Shown in pieces: positions 33,709-42,730 of a DNA stretch of 64,000 nt. The position numbers and the translations under genes are program-made. The notes beneath the pieces are model-generated. The model saw nothing but the letters and a program-made list of their open reading frames with translations. It was not told the origin of the DNA and did no database searches. Each line of letters begins with the position of its first letter. Position 1 is the first letter of the stretch. The stretch comes from Streptomyces sp. NBC_01460 (GTDB lineage Bacteria; Actinomycetota; Actinomycetes; Streptomycetales; Streptomycetaceae). The stretch spans positions 8,370,001-8,434,000 of the forward strand of contig NZ_CP109473.1 of assembly GCF_036227405.1 (NCBI RefSeq). Direction: 5' to 3'.

Positions 33709-35328
33709 ATGGAGTGGGGCGGAGCAGGGGCGATACGTCCGGGGCAGCGGATCGGACGCTTCACGGTTCTGACCGAGCTGGCGAGCGGAGGGATGGGCCG
33801 GGTGTACCTGGCGCGTTCGCCCGCGGGACGCACGGTCGCGCTGAAGACACTGATCACGGACAGCGCGGACGACCGAAGACGGTTCGCCCGTGAGATCGAG
33901 TGCGCGAAGCGGGTACGCGGCGTCTACACGGCGAGCGTCGTCGACGCGGACCCCGCGGCGCGGGTGCCGTGGATGGCGCAGGAGTACGTGCCCGCGCCCT
34001 CGTTGAAGGACCTGGTGGAGAGCTGCGGCCCGCTGGGAGCTGACGCGCTGCACTGGGTGGCCGCCGGAATGGCGGAGGCGCTGGCCTCGCTCCACACCGC
34101 AGGCCTCGTGCACCGGGACGTCAAACCCTCGAACGTTCTGCTGCCCGTCGAAGGACCGCGCCTGATCGACTTCGGCATCTCGCAGGCGCACGACCTGACC
34201 CGGACCCAGTCGGCGCTCGGCACCGTCGCCTATGCCGCACCCGAACAGGCCCGGGGGGAGCCGACGACGGAAGCCTCCGACGTGTTCTCCCTCGGAGCGA
34301 CCCTCTTCTACCTGGCGACCGGTCGTCCTCCCTATGCGGACCTGGAAGAACTCTCCGCCTTGGAGCTCCTGGTGAGGGCGGCCAACGGAGAGACCGACGT
34401 CTCGGGGCTGCCGCCGACGCTGGACGCCCTTGTTCTCCCGTGCCTCGAACGGGATCCGCGGAGGCGGCCCGCGCCGGGCGAGGTCGTGGCCCTCTGTGCG
34501 GACCACCTCGGAGGCAGGCAGGCGGGCCATGCCGACGGGACCGTACTGGACACCCGCTGGACCGCCTCCATCGAGCGTCACCGGGCCGAGCGCACCGATG
34601 CCCTGCGCGTCGCGATCCGTGACGTCGACGACACCGGCGAAAGTGTGTCCGCCCGCCGCCGGGCGGGGCCGGACGAACCGACACGAGCCTTCGGGGTGCA
34701 CCCGACCGCGCACCTGGCCGAACCGCGGACCAGGTTGCCGCGTCCGGGCCGGCGGTGGTGGACCCTCGCGGCGGGAGCGGTCGTGGTCGGCGCGAGCGTC
34801 GTGGTGTTCGTGCTCAGGCCCTGGGAGGGAGGTGACGCGGCCCGGGCGGGCGCCCCCGACCAGCCGGTGCGCATCCTCGAAGTGTCCGAGGAGCAGCCCG
34901 GGATATGCCCTGACGGCAAGGCGTCCGACATCGATCCGGTGAGCCCCCGGCCCGCAGTCCCCTCCGGCCGGGGTTTCACCTCCGACGACCGCAAGCGGTG
35001 CGTCGTCGTCTCCACCGCGCCCGGCATGACGGTGAACAGGTTCGAGGAGGTCACGGCCTTTGAGGACCGTGAGCAGGGAGGCCAGGGCGGATGGTCGGTG
35101 AGGGTCGTGTTCGGCGACAAGGACGCCGAGGCGTTCGCCGAGCTGACAGGTGACGTGGCGGGCCGGGCTTCGCCCACGGACTCGTTGGCGATCGTCCAGG
35201 GTGACGACCGCCTGCTGGTCTCGGTCGGGGTCGTCGAGTCGATCACGGGCGGTGAAGCGGTGATCGCGACCCGACTCGGGCGCAACGAGGCGCACTTCCT
35301 CGCCAGCGCGCTCGGTGGCCCTTCCTGA
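33709..35328 (+). CDS. Membrane Ser/Thr protein kinase with SecDF P1-head-like outer domain
   Basis: 539 residues. Kinase domain 15-265: glycine loop ASGGMGRVY, ATP-site Lys46 in VALKT, HRDVKPSN (135-142), DFG (154-156) and APEQ (177-180), so it should be active. A membrane segment at 351-369 follows a linker with possible autophosphorylation sites. The outer part (about 423-537) resembles the P1 head of SecD: VRVVFGDKDAEAFAELTGDV, then SLAIVQGDDRLLVSVGVVES and ITGGEAVIATRL. In SecD the P1 head helps protein export; here it may sense an extracytoplasmic signal (inference). The ATG at 33709 follows AAGGGG. Confidence 0.87.
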   Translation: MEWGGAGAIRPGQRIGRFTVLTELASGGMGRVYLARSPAGRTVALKTLITDSADDRRRFAREIECAKRVRGVYTASVVDADPAARVPWMAQEYVPAPSLKDLVESCGPLGADALHWVAAGMAEALASLHTAGLVHRDVKPSNVLLPVEGPRLIDFGISQAHDLTRTQSALGTVAYAAPEQARGEPTTEASDVFSLGATLFYLATGRPPYADLEELSALELLVRAANGETDVSGLPPTLDALVLPCLERDPRRRPAPGEVVALCADHLGGRQAGHADGTVLDTRWTASIERHRAERTDALRVAIRDVDDTGESVSARRRAGPDEPTRAFGVHPTAHLAEPRTRLPRPGRRWWTLAAGAVVVGASVVVFVLRPWEGGDAARAGAPDQPVRILEVSEEQPGICPDGKASDIDPVSPRPAVPSGRGFTSDDRKRCVVVSTAPGMTVNRFEEVTAFEDREQGGQGGWSVRVVFGDKDAEAFAELTGDVAGRASPTDSLAIVQGDDRLLVSVGVVESITGGEAVIATRLGRNEAHFLASALGGPS

Positions 35329-35377
35329 ACCCGCCCGGAAGACGCCTGAGGCGGCCGACCTCGTATCGTACCGGCGG

Positions 35378-35872
35378 TCAGGCCTGTTTTCCCTCATTGA
35401 GGTAGACAGCGCTGTCGCCGCTCGATGCCATGCGGCACAGGGTGGTGAGAATGGCCGGATCAGCGGTGAACATCGCCGCCTCCAGTTCGTCCAGGTGCAT
35501 CCAGGCGAAGCGGTCGTGTTCAGGACTCAGTCTGACGTCCGCGTGTGAGGCGAGGGCTCGGGCCCCGAAGAAGAAGTCGATCACGGGGCCGGTGCCTTCG
35601 ACGTCCAGCCGGTAGTCCGTGCCGAGGAAGGCGAGAGGACCGTCCAGGGTGAATCCCGTTTCCTCCCATACCTCCCGCCGCGCGGCGGCGAGCGGATCCT
35701 CCCCCGGATCGAGCATTCCGCCCGGAAGCCACCACGTCCCGGCTACGGGCCCGCCGGGGCCGTACCGCAGGAGCAGGACGCGCCCTTCGCCGTCCAGCAG
35801 GACGACACATGAAGCGGCGATCGCCTGAGGGAGTGTCTTGACCCACTCCTCACGCGGCATCCAGGTGGTCAT
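35378..35872 (-). CDS. Nudix hydrolase
   Basis: 164 residues. The Nudix box GX5EX7REUXEEXGU is complete (GGMLDPGEDPLAAARREV then WEETGF), about residues 50-73. These enzymes hydrolyse nucleoside diphosphates linked to another group, often to clear damaged nucleotides. The start at 35872 is chosen because MTTWMPREEWVKTLPQAIAA fits the fold's first strand; a frame extending far upstream has no support. The substrate cannot be told. Converges with the kinase gene, 49 bp apart. Confidence 0.93.
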   Translation of the reverse strand: MTTWMPREEWVKTLPQAIAASCVVLLDGEGRVLLLRYGPGGPVAGTWWLPGGMLDPGEDPLAAARREVWEETGFTLDGPLAFLGTDYRLDVEGTGPVIDFFFGARALASHADVRLSPEHDRFAWMHLDELEAAMFTADPAILTTLCRMASSGDSAVYLNEGKQA

Positions 35873-36356
35873 CCGGTTCCCCTTCCCGCCATGCCGGGGT
35901 CCGTGGCCGGTCACCGCCCGTGCCCCCGACAGCTCTCCAGTGACTCGCACATCAGGGTAGGGGTGGAGGCGGCAGGATCCTGCCCGGAAGCGTGCTTCTC
36001 CGTGGGAGCGTCCGAGTCGTGGTGATCGTCGAGGACCCGGGCCTACGGGGACCGTCCTCGGATCGGGTGACGTGTCCGGAGCGCCGGGACGACGGCGACC
36101 GCGACCGCGAAAGGATGCACGCTCGACAGGCGCCAGGTTGACGCCGGGCACGCGGCGGCCGGCCGGGCGCGTGCGGAACGCAGCCCTCGGAGGATTCCCG
36201 GGCCCGCCCGGGACCCATCCCGCCCTTCGCCTCCCCGCCGTGACGTATCCCCGTCGCGTCGACGAACGCACCGGCCCCGCCGGCCTGCTCCCGCAGATCG
36301 ACGAGGCTGCGTCGGCGCGCGCCGTGACGACGGCGGCAACCACCGTCGGCGGGCCG
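35873..36356. other. Intergenic region without a supported gene
   Basis: 484 bp between the Nudix and SnoaL-like genes, both minus strand. Open frames on both strands are typical GC-rich noise. The Nudix promoter should be here; no clear element was recognised. Confidence 0.45.
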
Positions 36357-36713
36357 TCACGTGGGCAGTTGGTCCAGGAAGCCGCGCACATCCCGGATGC
36401 GGCCCGAGTCGTCCGTCACCAGGACGTCGAATCCGATCACCAGCGGCTCGGCTCCCTCCGCACCCAGGCCCCAGCGGAAGCGCACCTGGCGGTGGTGGGC
36501 GTCCACGTCGCCGACCTGCGTGAACACGAACCCCGGAAACTGCGCGTGGACGCCGTCGACGACCGCGGCGATCCCGTCGTGGCCGGAGACCTCGGCCATC
36601 GGGTCGGTGTAGGTCACCTCGGGTGACCAGTGCTCGGAGATCAACGCCGCCCGCTCGGCGCCGGTGGCGTTCCAGGTGGCCAGGTACTGCTGAACGATGC
36701 CCTTGTCGATCAT
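36357..36713 (-). CDS. SnoaL-like (NTF2 fold) protein
   Basis: 118 residues. The sequence follows the NTF2-like cone fold: an N-terminal helix with VQQYLATWNATG, HWSPEVTYTDPMAEVSGHDG, then beta strands RQVRFRWGLGA and DVLVTDDSGRIRDVRGFLDQ. Members include polyketide cyclases, ketosteroid isomerases and many stress proteins of unknown ligand. It is divergent from an XRE regulator 119 bp away, which may control it. Confidence 0.85.
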   Translation of the reverse strand: MIDKGIVQQYLATWNATGAERAALISEHWSPEVTYTDPMAEVSGHDGIAAVVDGVHAQFPGFVFTQVGDVDAHHRQVRFRWGLGAEGAEPLVIGFDVLVTDDSGRIRDVRGFLDQLPT

Positions 36714-36831
36714 TGACTTCCCTCGCTCGTCTCGACCGGTTGGTGCCGAGAATCCTGGTCCGTGACCGGCCGCCCATCCATGACCTCCCAGGTCATGGTC
36801 ACCCGGACACGATGCCCCTAGCCTCATGTGC

Positions 36832-37632
36832 ATGAGCGTTGTACTCGAAGTCCCGCCGGTCGGAGAGCTGTTGAGGACCTGGCGTGAACGGCGTCGGTTC
36901 AGCCAACAGGAGCTGTCCAACCGGTCGACGGTCTCCACCCGCCATCTCAGCCGAGTGGAGACGGGCAGGGCACACCCCACACCGGAGATGATCATCCACC
37001 TCTCCGACAACCTGGACGTGCCTCTGCGGGAACGCAACCAGCTCCTGCTGGCAGCAGGCTATGCACCGCGCTACCAGGACCACGGATGGGACGACGCGTC
37101 GATCTCCGTGGTGATGGACGGCCTGCGCCGCCTTCTCGACGCCCACCTGCCCTACCCCGCACTGCTGTTGGACGACCACTGGGACATCGTCGACGCCAAC
37201 GCCGCCGTTGACCGACTGCTGACCGGGTGTGCGCCGGAGTTGCTGGAACCACCGGTCAACGTGGTCCGGGTCTGCCTGCACCCGGACGGGCTGGCCGACC
37301 GGATCCGTAACCGGGAGGAGTGGGGCACCCATCTGCTGCAGCAGGTGCGCCACCGCGCCGAGCGGACCCATGACCGGCGCCACAGCGAGCTCGCCGCGGA
37401 GATCGCCGGGTACCTGGGCGGCGCCGGTGCCGCCACCGCCCTCACGGGACCGGTGGTCACCCTCGAAATCGACGTCGACGGGTACCCGTTGCGATTCTTC
37501 AGCACCTCAGCCACGCTCAGCACGGCCACCGACGCGGCCCTGGAAGGGCTGCACCTGGAGACGTTCCTGCCGGCCGATGACGGGACCCGGCACCGTTTCG
37601 TGGAGGGGTGGACCGTCCCTGTGGAGTCGTGA
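36832..37632 (+). CDS. XRE-family regulator with MmyB-like ligand domain
   Basis: 266 residues. Helix-turn-helix at residues 10-65 (GELLRTWRERRRFSQQELSN, then VSTRHLSRVETGRAHPTPEM). The rest matches the MmyB-like domain of actinobacterial XRE regulators: LLLAAGYAPRY, LLDDHWDIVDANAA and the final LETFLPADDGTR. In this family the C-terminal PAS-like domain binds a small molecule, often a fatty acid. It is divergent from the SnoaL-like gene and probably regulates it. Start ATG 36832; another ATG two codons upstream is possible. Confidence 0.9.
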   Translation: MSVVLEVPPVGELLRTWRERRRFSQQELSNRSTVSTRHLSRVETGRAHPTPEMIIHLSDNLDVPLRERNQLLLAAGYAPRYQDHGWDDASISVVMDGLRRLLDAHLPYPALLLDDHWDIVDANAAVDRLLTGCAPELLEPPVNVVRVCLHPDGLADRIRNREEWGTHLLQQVRHRAERTHDRRHSELAAEIAGYLGGAGAATALTGPVVTLEIDVDGYPLRFFSTSATLSTATDAALEGLHLETFLPADDGTRHRFVEGWTVPVES

Positions 37633-37795
37633 CCGTCCCGGTGACTCCGGCTGTCGCTCCCGCCGGGGGTGCGGGCGGCGTCACATGATGACCGTGTCCG
37701 GGGCCGTGGCCCTTGCGGGTCGGGCACGGGAACGGCGATGAGTTTCCCGGGCCCGGACAGTCTCACCTCTGTTGTCGACAGCACAGGAGGAACGT

Positions 37796-38440
37796 GTGAC
37801 TCAGCTGCTGAGAGTCCAGAATCTGAACGTCTCGAGTGACGGCATCGGTGCCGGCGAGGACCAGAGCTTCGAGCGGCCGTTCGGCCACGTGGACCCCGAG
37901 AGGCTGTTCGCCTGGGCCGGTGCCACGGCGAGCTGGCCCATGCGTACGGATCCCGGAGGAAGCCGGGGCCTCGACGACTACTTCACGCGGGACTACGCAC
38001 GCAACATCGGTGCCGAGATCATGGGCCGGAACAAGTTCGGACCGCAACGCGGGCCCTGGAAGGACGACGAATGGCGCGGCTGGTGGGGTGAGGAGCCGCC
38101 GTTCCACACCCCGGTGTTCGTCATGACCCACCATGGGCGCCCGTCGTTCACGCTCTCCGACACCACGTTCCACTTCGTCGACGGAGACCCGGCCACCGTC
38201 CTGGCGCAGGCGCGGGAGGCGGCGCAGGGCAAGGATGTCCGTCTGGGCGGCGGGGTGACCACCGTCCGGCAGTTCCTCGACGCCGACCTCGTCGACGCGA
38301 TGCACGTGGTGGTCTCGCCGGTGGAACTGGGATCCGGCGTACGACTCTGGGAGAGGCCCGATGAGCTGCTCGACCGCTTCCACCTGGACGTCGTGCCCAG
38401 CCCGAGCGGCGTGACACACCACGTGTTCTGGCGGAAGTGA
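37796..38440 (+). CDS. Dihydrofolate reductase-like (RibD C-terminal domain) oxidoreductase
   Basis: 214 residues. The RibD-C/DHFR-like fold shows an N-terminal LRVQNLNVSSDGIGAGED strand region, AEIMGRNKFGPQ, PVFVMTHHGRPSF, and the NADPH-binding DVRLGGGVTTVRQFLDADLV with MHVVVSPVELGSG near the end. Many stand-alone actinobacterial members reduce unknown substrates with NADPH. AGGAGG six bases before the GTG at 37796 fixes the start. Confidence 0.9.
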   Translation: MTQLLRVQNLNVSSDGIGAGEDQSFERPFGHVDPERLFAWAGATASWPMRTDPGGSRGLDDYFTRDYARNIGAEIMGRNKFGPQRGPWKDDEWRGWWGEEPPFHTPVFVMTHHGRPSFTLSDTTFHFVDGDPATVLAQAREAAQGKDVRLGGGVTTVRQFLDADLVDAMHVVVSPVELGSGVRLWERPDELLDRFHLDVVPSPSGVTHHVFWRK

Positions 38441-38567
38441 CCCCGGCCTCAGGGCCGGCCCCGGGCGGCTGTTGCGTCTGCGGGGGGCCGGCCCTGGAGG
38501 ACGGGCACCTCCGCCGGAACAGAACGCTCTTTGAGCTTGTCGTTCAACATCCCGTACGCGGGCGACG

Positions 38568-38870
38568 TCAGTCGAGCCAGTTCACCATGGTGTGATCCGC
38601 GGAGCCGGCGGCTTGGAAGAACTCCGCCAGAGAGGGGAACAGGTCGCGGCCCCATTCCAGCGATGCCGGTGAGTCCCAGACCTGAGGACAGATCTCAGCA
38701 GCGGCGAGTTCGGCGCGATCGACGCCGTGTATCAGATCGTCGTAGGTCAGCTGGCTCAGCTTCGCGACGGCCGGCCGCATGCGTTCGGAGGTCAGGTATC
38801 GCGGCGGCTCGTAACCCAGTCATCGGCCTCGGGCATGGGTTCTTCGCCGTCAGCTCTGGACGGACGAGCC
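38568..38870 (-). pseudogene. DUF1877 (YfbM-like) gene remnant, truncated and frameshifted
   Basis: The C-terminal part of a DUF1877 protein is readable: LGYEPPRYLTSERM, QLTYDDLIHGVDRAEL, CPQVWDSPASLEWGRDLF, ending in NWLD. Just upstream, a second frame continues the same protein (ADGEEPMPEADDW). The two frames join at a run of three G bases at about 38815; one extra G would restore a reading frame through DDWGYEPP. The N-terminal half of the family is missing, and a stop lies in frame upstream. A 31-codon frame starting at 38942 on the same strand has no recognisable role. Confidence 0.75.
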
Positions 38871-38990
38871 CGGGGCGGTATGCGTCTCCTCTCCAGGCCG
38901 AGAGTCGAACGCGTTTAACAGGTCTGGCAGGGTATCTCCCATGGTCGCTCCAATCAGTTGGCCGATGCGGGCCGAGGGTGGGAGGCCCTG

Positions 38991-39500
38991 GTGAAGGGCG
39001 GAAGCAGGGTGCGTGCGTGGAGGGCGACTCTCGGTGGCTTGATGGTGGTTCTGCCTACTCTGACGGCGTGTGCCAACCCCTATCAGTACTACGAGGGGAC
39101 AGGCATCCATGACGCCACGGCGGCCGAAGTCGTCGGGGGATGGGAAAACGTCGAGGAGACCCGCGTGGTGCTTCGCGAAGACGGGACGGCTCTTTTCGAA
39201 AAGCTCGACGGGCAGGACTTCGACTTCGATGACGGCTGGCGCCTCTCCGGCAAGGGAACCTGGCGACTGACCGAAGACGACGGCGGACAGGTCGTCCGAC
39301 TCGCGGTCACAGCCCGGACCCGTGTGGAGAGCCGTTCCCCCTCGACGGCCACTGACACCTCCACTCCTGAACCGCCGTCGACATACGCATGGTCCTTGTA
39401 TGTGGACCGCGATCAGCGCGACGAGTTGAAGCTGTTCTTCTTCTACGGCGATCCCGACAGCGGCAACACTTATGTGATGACGCGCGAGGCAGGGTCATAG
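38991..39500 (+). CDS. Putative secreted lipoprotein
   Basis: 169 residues from GTG 38991 after GGGAGG. The signal peptide ends in the lipobox LTAC (VVLPTLTACANPYQYYEG). The mature part is acidic and contains DGWRLSGKGTWRLTEDDGG, which looks like a lipocalin-type or META-like barrel strand pattern, then a Ser/Thr/Pro linker and a C-terminal strand pair. Similar small lipoproteins are common in Streptomyces; the function is unknown. It neighbours IS debris, so it may be an accessory gene. Confidence 0.8.
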   Translation: MKGGSRVRAWRATLGGLMVVLPTLTACANPYQYYEGTGIHDATAAEVVGGWENVEETRVVLREDGTALFEKLDGQDFDFDDGWRLSGKGTWRLTEDDGGQVVRLAVTARTRVESRSPSTATDTSTPEPPSTYAWSLYVDRDQRDELKLFFFYGDPDSGNTYVMTREAGS

Positions 39501-39559
39501 CCATCTGGAGCTGTCCGGTCGATGACGTGGGAGTGAAGGGAAATGGCAGGCGGAGGGAT

Positions 39560-39984
39560 GTCGGGCCCTGGCAGGGAATGGGTCGATGACCCTGGCCCCT
39601 TGGACTGCGTCAGGGTGGGTGGTGCAGCGATTCGCGCGCCAGCCGCGTGCTGATGCGCGCCCACGCTGGTGGAATCCACCGAGATGCCCCAGTCGATTTC
39701 GCCGGCTGAGTGAGCCTCGGCCTGGACCTGCTGCAGAAGACGCTCCCAAGTACCGTCGGCCGACGACCACTGCCGGTGGCCCTCGTGGGCGGTTTCCAGG
39801 GACCGTACCGCTCCGAGAGATCTCGCCAGTGCACATCGGTCCGTACCCGGTGCAGGATCCCGTCGATCACGGGCCGATGGTCGCGCCAACGCCCGCACCG
39901 ACCATTACTCACCGGCAGCAACGGCCGCAGCCGTTCCCACTCGGCATCCGACAACTCACCACGCCCACTTGCACCCACACCCAC
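39560..39984 (-). pseudogene. IS5-type transposase remnant, frameshifted
   Basis: The first part reads RGELSDAEWERLRPLLPVSN, GRCGRWRDHRPVIDGILHRV and ERYGPWK. Near 39790 the homology moves to another frame: WSSADGTWERLLQQVQAEAH, then GEIDWGISVDSTSVGAHQHA, which includes the first catalytic Asp region. This is the N-terminal half of an IS5/DUF4096-type transposase. The C-terminal catalytic half and terminal inverted repeats were not found, so the copy is dead. Confidence 0.85.
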
Positions 39985-40108
39985 AACGGCGACCCGATGA
40001 GCAGTCGGTCACATGATCGGCCGGACGGCTCCTTGATCGTCGAGTAAGAGAGCTGCGGCCCAAGAGATACGGCGAGAAAGTCGGCGTGAGGCACGGGCGC
40101 CCAGCCGG

Positions 40109-40501
40109 TCAGTCCAGGTAGAAACCGTCGTCATCCTCATTCGGCTGAAGCGGTGCATACTGCCGTAGTTCGTTGTCCCGGATCATCCACATGCGGAAGA
40201 ACCCTTCCTCCTGATCCATCACCAGGAGCTGCACCAGGTTCGGTTCGCGCCAGGCCGTCCCAAACACTCGCTGTCTGAGGACGTCGAGGTCGGCATGGTT
40301 CAAGGCACCCGCCCATACTTCGCACTCAGGGTGCTTCCAGCCTCCCCATTCGTTCGTCTCAGGACTGGTCAGCAGCTTCAAGAAGCCGACCCCATGGGCC
40401 TGCGGTTGAGTGCGACGAGGGGCATCCTTTCGCAGCCACTCGCTCAACACCTGTACCTTCGCGTTGTCGGCAACGTCCACCGACAGCATCACGTTCGCCA
40501 C
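40109..40501 (-). CDS. Hypothetical protein
   Basis: 130 residues from GTG 40501 (VANVMLSVDVADNAKVQVLS); an ATG at 40510 is possible. It is rich in tryptophan (NEWGGWKHPECEVWAGALNH) and acidic at the end (PNEDDDGFYLD). No signal peptide or membrane segment. The codon bias is weaker than elsewhere, which fits the mobile-element-rich surroundings. I recognise it only as a type of hypothetical protein seen in Streptomyces. Confidence 0.65.
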   Translation of the reverse strand: MANVMLSVDVADNAKVQVLSEWLRKDAPRRTQPQAHGVGFLKLLTSPETNEWGGWKHPECEVWAGALNHADLDVLRQRVFGTAWREPNLVQLLVMDQEEGFFRMWMIRDNELRQYAPLQPNEDDDGFYLD

Positions 40502-40601
40502 CCAGCTCATACAGATCGTTGTACTGCAACAGGTAGCACCCATGCCTGTCCATTTCCTCGCAGAACGAGGCACCTTCCCGCACTCTCAACGACCTGTGGC
40601 C

Positions 40602-40695
40602 ATGCGGCGGGGCGATCTCAGTGATGCCGAGGGGAGCGGTTGCGGCCGTTCCTGCCGGTCAGGAGCGGGCGTTGTGGAAGGTGGCGGGGATCGGA
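40602..40695 (+). pseudogene. IS5-type transposase N-terminal fragment
   Basis: MRRGDLSDAE, then after a one-base shift ERLRPFLPV and SGRCGRWR. It is the same transposase family as the copy at 39560-39984 but on the other strand, cut after about 30 residues. Confidence 0.75.
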
Positions 40696-40701
40696 CCGTC
40701 G

Positions 40702-41163
40702 CTATGCCGGGCGGAGAACGGGATCGATCTCTGCCAGGCTCTCGTGCAGCCGACGGGCCCCCCGGGCAACACGATCGTCGACCTCGCCCGACATCTCGTC
40801 GCAGATCCGTAGCGCCTCGTCCAGATCGCCCGAGAAGATGCCGAAGGCATCGACGATCGCGGTGTGGATGTAGTCGGCGTGGTTGTCGTCGGCGACCGCC
40901 AGTGCGGACGCGACTGCCGTCAGTCCGACCCTGTCCTTTCGCCGAAGCAAGCTCTCTGCGGTCCGCCGGGTGACGAAGGTGTCACCACGGTCGAGCAGAA
41001 GGCCCTGCAGCAGCTCTACGGCCTCCGGCATCTCGGCGAACCCTGCCAGGCTGTGCCCCGCATCCGCCCGGTCACGCCAGTCATCGCTTCGCCCGAGTTC
41101 TCCAAGCGTCACGACGACCGCACGCCGCAGGTCACTGTCCACGGATTCGCCCGCCCCTCCCAC
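40702..41163 (-). CDS. HEAT-repeat-like protein
   Basis: 153 residues from GTG 41163; the start is uncertain, and an ATG at 41256 preceded by GAGGTGAC would add 31 residues. It is all helical with repeat-like segments: DLRRAVVVTLGELGRSDDWR, DRADAGHSLAGFAEMPEAVE and TRRTAESLLRRKDRVGLTAV, as in HEAT/armadillo-like scaffold proteins. The first helix starts soon after the GTG start. A transposase fragment abuts its 3' end, so the stop region may have been altered. Confidence 0.65.
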   Translation of the reverse strand: MGGAGESVDSDLRRAVVVTLGELGRSDDWRDRADAGHSLAGFAEMPEAVELLQGLLLDRGDTFVTRRTAESLLRRKDRVGLTAVASALAVADDNHADYIHTAIVDAFGIFSGDLDEALRICDEMSGEVDDRVARGARRLHESLAEIDPVLRPA

Positions 41164-41262
41164 GATTCCGGTCAAAATATCACCGAGGCCCCTTGCCGGA
41201 TGAACGTCAGGAGGGGACAGCCCCCCTCGGGGTGGGCAGAGGCATTCCGATTGCATGTCACC

Positions 41263-41760
41263 TCAAGCGTTCTGACGTTCGGCCCGTTGTCGGATCAGCT
41301 CCTCGATCGCGGTGGGCAGCGAGGTTTCGAAGTCGATGAGTTTCGCCCAGATCGGGGTGATGACGATCCGGACCATGCCGTCGTAGAGCGAGGAGACCTC
41401 TGCCTCCCACTCGATGCGCTGCTCAGGGGGCATCTCGTAACTGCCGTTCATCTGGAGATATTCGTCCGGGATGCCGTCGACGACGTCCAGTTCGGCCCGT
41501 CCGCGGAGGAGCAGGATCCTCGGCGGGTGGACCTCGGTGTCGATGGTCAGGGCTACCACCGGGTTCTTGCGCAGGGCGGGTAGTTTCGGGGCGTTCTTCG
41601 TGGTGCACAGGACGATCTCCGAGCCGTTCCAGGTGAACGCGATCGGGATGCTGCGTGGAGTGTCGTCCTCGGCGACGTAGGCCAGACGGGTGATGTCGCG
41701 GCCCAGCAGCTCCTGGCTGACCGGTCGCTTCAGGATCTCCGTGATCTGGTCCGTGTGCAT
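41263..41760 (-). CDS. Pyridoxamine 5'-phosphate oxidase-fold (flavin/F420) protein
   Basis: 165 residues with the split-barrel flavin-binding fold: ITEILKRPVSQELLGRDITR, SIPIAFTWNGSEIVLCTTKN, KNPVVALTIDTEVHPPRILL and RGRAELDVVDG. Actinobacterial members bind FMN or F420 and reduce varied substrates. The ATG at 41760 follows GGAGCGATCACC. It and the P-loop protein next to it are separated by 147 bp and share the strand. Confidence 0.87.
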   Translation of the reverse strand: MHTDQITEILKRPVSQELLGRDITRLAYVAEDDTPRSIPIAFTWNGSEIVLCTTKNAPKLPALRKNPVVALTIDTEVHPPRILLLRGRAELDVVDGIPDEYLQMNGSYEMPPEQRIEWEAEVSSLYDGMVRIVITPIWAKLIDFETSLPTAIEELIRQRAERQNA

Positions 41761-41907
41761 GGTGATCGCTCCTCCGTCGAGCCTTCGAGCGCCATGTCTG
41801 TGGCGCTCCTGCCCCGGGGACGTGGCCGGCGGGTCGTTCTCGACATCGGAGGCGCACGGCCGGATGACGGCCTTCACTCTGGTGCAGCAGCTGCGGACGC
41901 GAGCTGA

Positions 41908-42546
41908 TCACGCACCGGCGGACGACCGTCCCACCGAACGCTGAGACTCCACGGCCGCGAGCACCGCGTCGGCCAATTCCGCGACGGGCCGACCGCCGCC
42001 CACGTCCACGCGATCCAGGCCCCGCTCGGCGAGGGCATCCAGCATCAACGCCTGGTAGCGCTCGGAACGGGCCAGGAACGTGTCCGTCAGGTGACGCTCA
42101 TGGTCTGTCGCCTGTTCGTAGCGGGCGGCTGCGTACATCCGGGTCCGAAGGAGATCATCGTCCGCCACGAGCCAGACGGCCGCGGTGTGCGGGGCGGTCA
42201 GTTCCGCGACCCTGGCCGGCCAGAGCGCGGATCCCTCCAGGACGAGGCCAGGCCCCTCGACGTCCGCGCGCGCGGAAGAGGTGATCAGTTCCTCCACGCG
42301 CGGCCAGAGTCGCTCGTAGTGGCCGAGGACGGACGTGATCAGCTCGTCGACCGTGAGCGACCCGTAGTGCTCGGCGACATGCGCCGGTACCTCCCACTCG
42401 GGCGTTCGCCAGGGCCGTCCTGGATGACGGGCCAAGCCGTCCGTCGACAGGCAGGTGAATCCGAGCCTGTCCGCAACCGCTCGGGCCACCGTCGACTTGC
42501 CGACATTCGACGTTCCCCCGATCAGCACCACCCGCGCGCCATGCAT
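41908..42546 (-). CDS. P-loop kinase-like protein
   Basis: 212 residues. The Walker A motif is RVVLIGGTSNVGKSTVARAV at residues 4-23, followed by a helical lid with RHPGRPWRTPEWEVP, GPGLVLEGSALWPARVAEL and AVWLVADDDLLRTRM. The arrangement is like 2-phosphoglycerate kinase or shikimate/adenylate-type kinases, so it probably phosphorylates a small molecule. Substrate unknown. The ATG at 42546 is chosen because the P-loop normally begins five residues in. Confidence 0.85.
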   Translation of the reverse strand: MHGARVVLIGGTSNVGKSTVARAVADRLGFTCLSTDGLARHPGRPWRTPEWEVPAHVAEHYGSLTVDELITSVLGHYERLWPRVEELITSSARADVEGPGLVLEGSALWPARVAELTAPHTAAVWLVADDDLLRTRMYAAARYEQATDHERHLTDTFLARSERYQALMLDALAERGLDRVDVGGGRPVAELADAVLAAVESQRSVGRSSAGA

Positions 42547-42730
42547 GACGGTGACCTTACTGATCCTCGTGGTGCGGTGCGGCCGCACGTCACAGGCCGG
42601 ATCTCGCCGCGCTGCTCACGGAGGCCGGAGACACACTCCCGCAGACGGATCCGGGGGAGACGGGTGATGTCCGGTGACGTCGTGGTCCGGGGCTCGTTGG
42701 CTTGTTGACCGGTGTCGGACTGCGAGTGAC

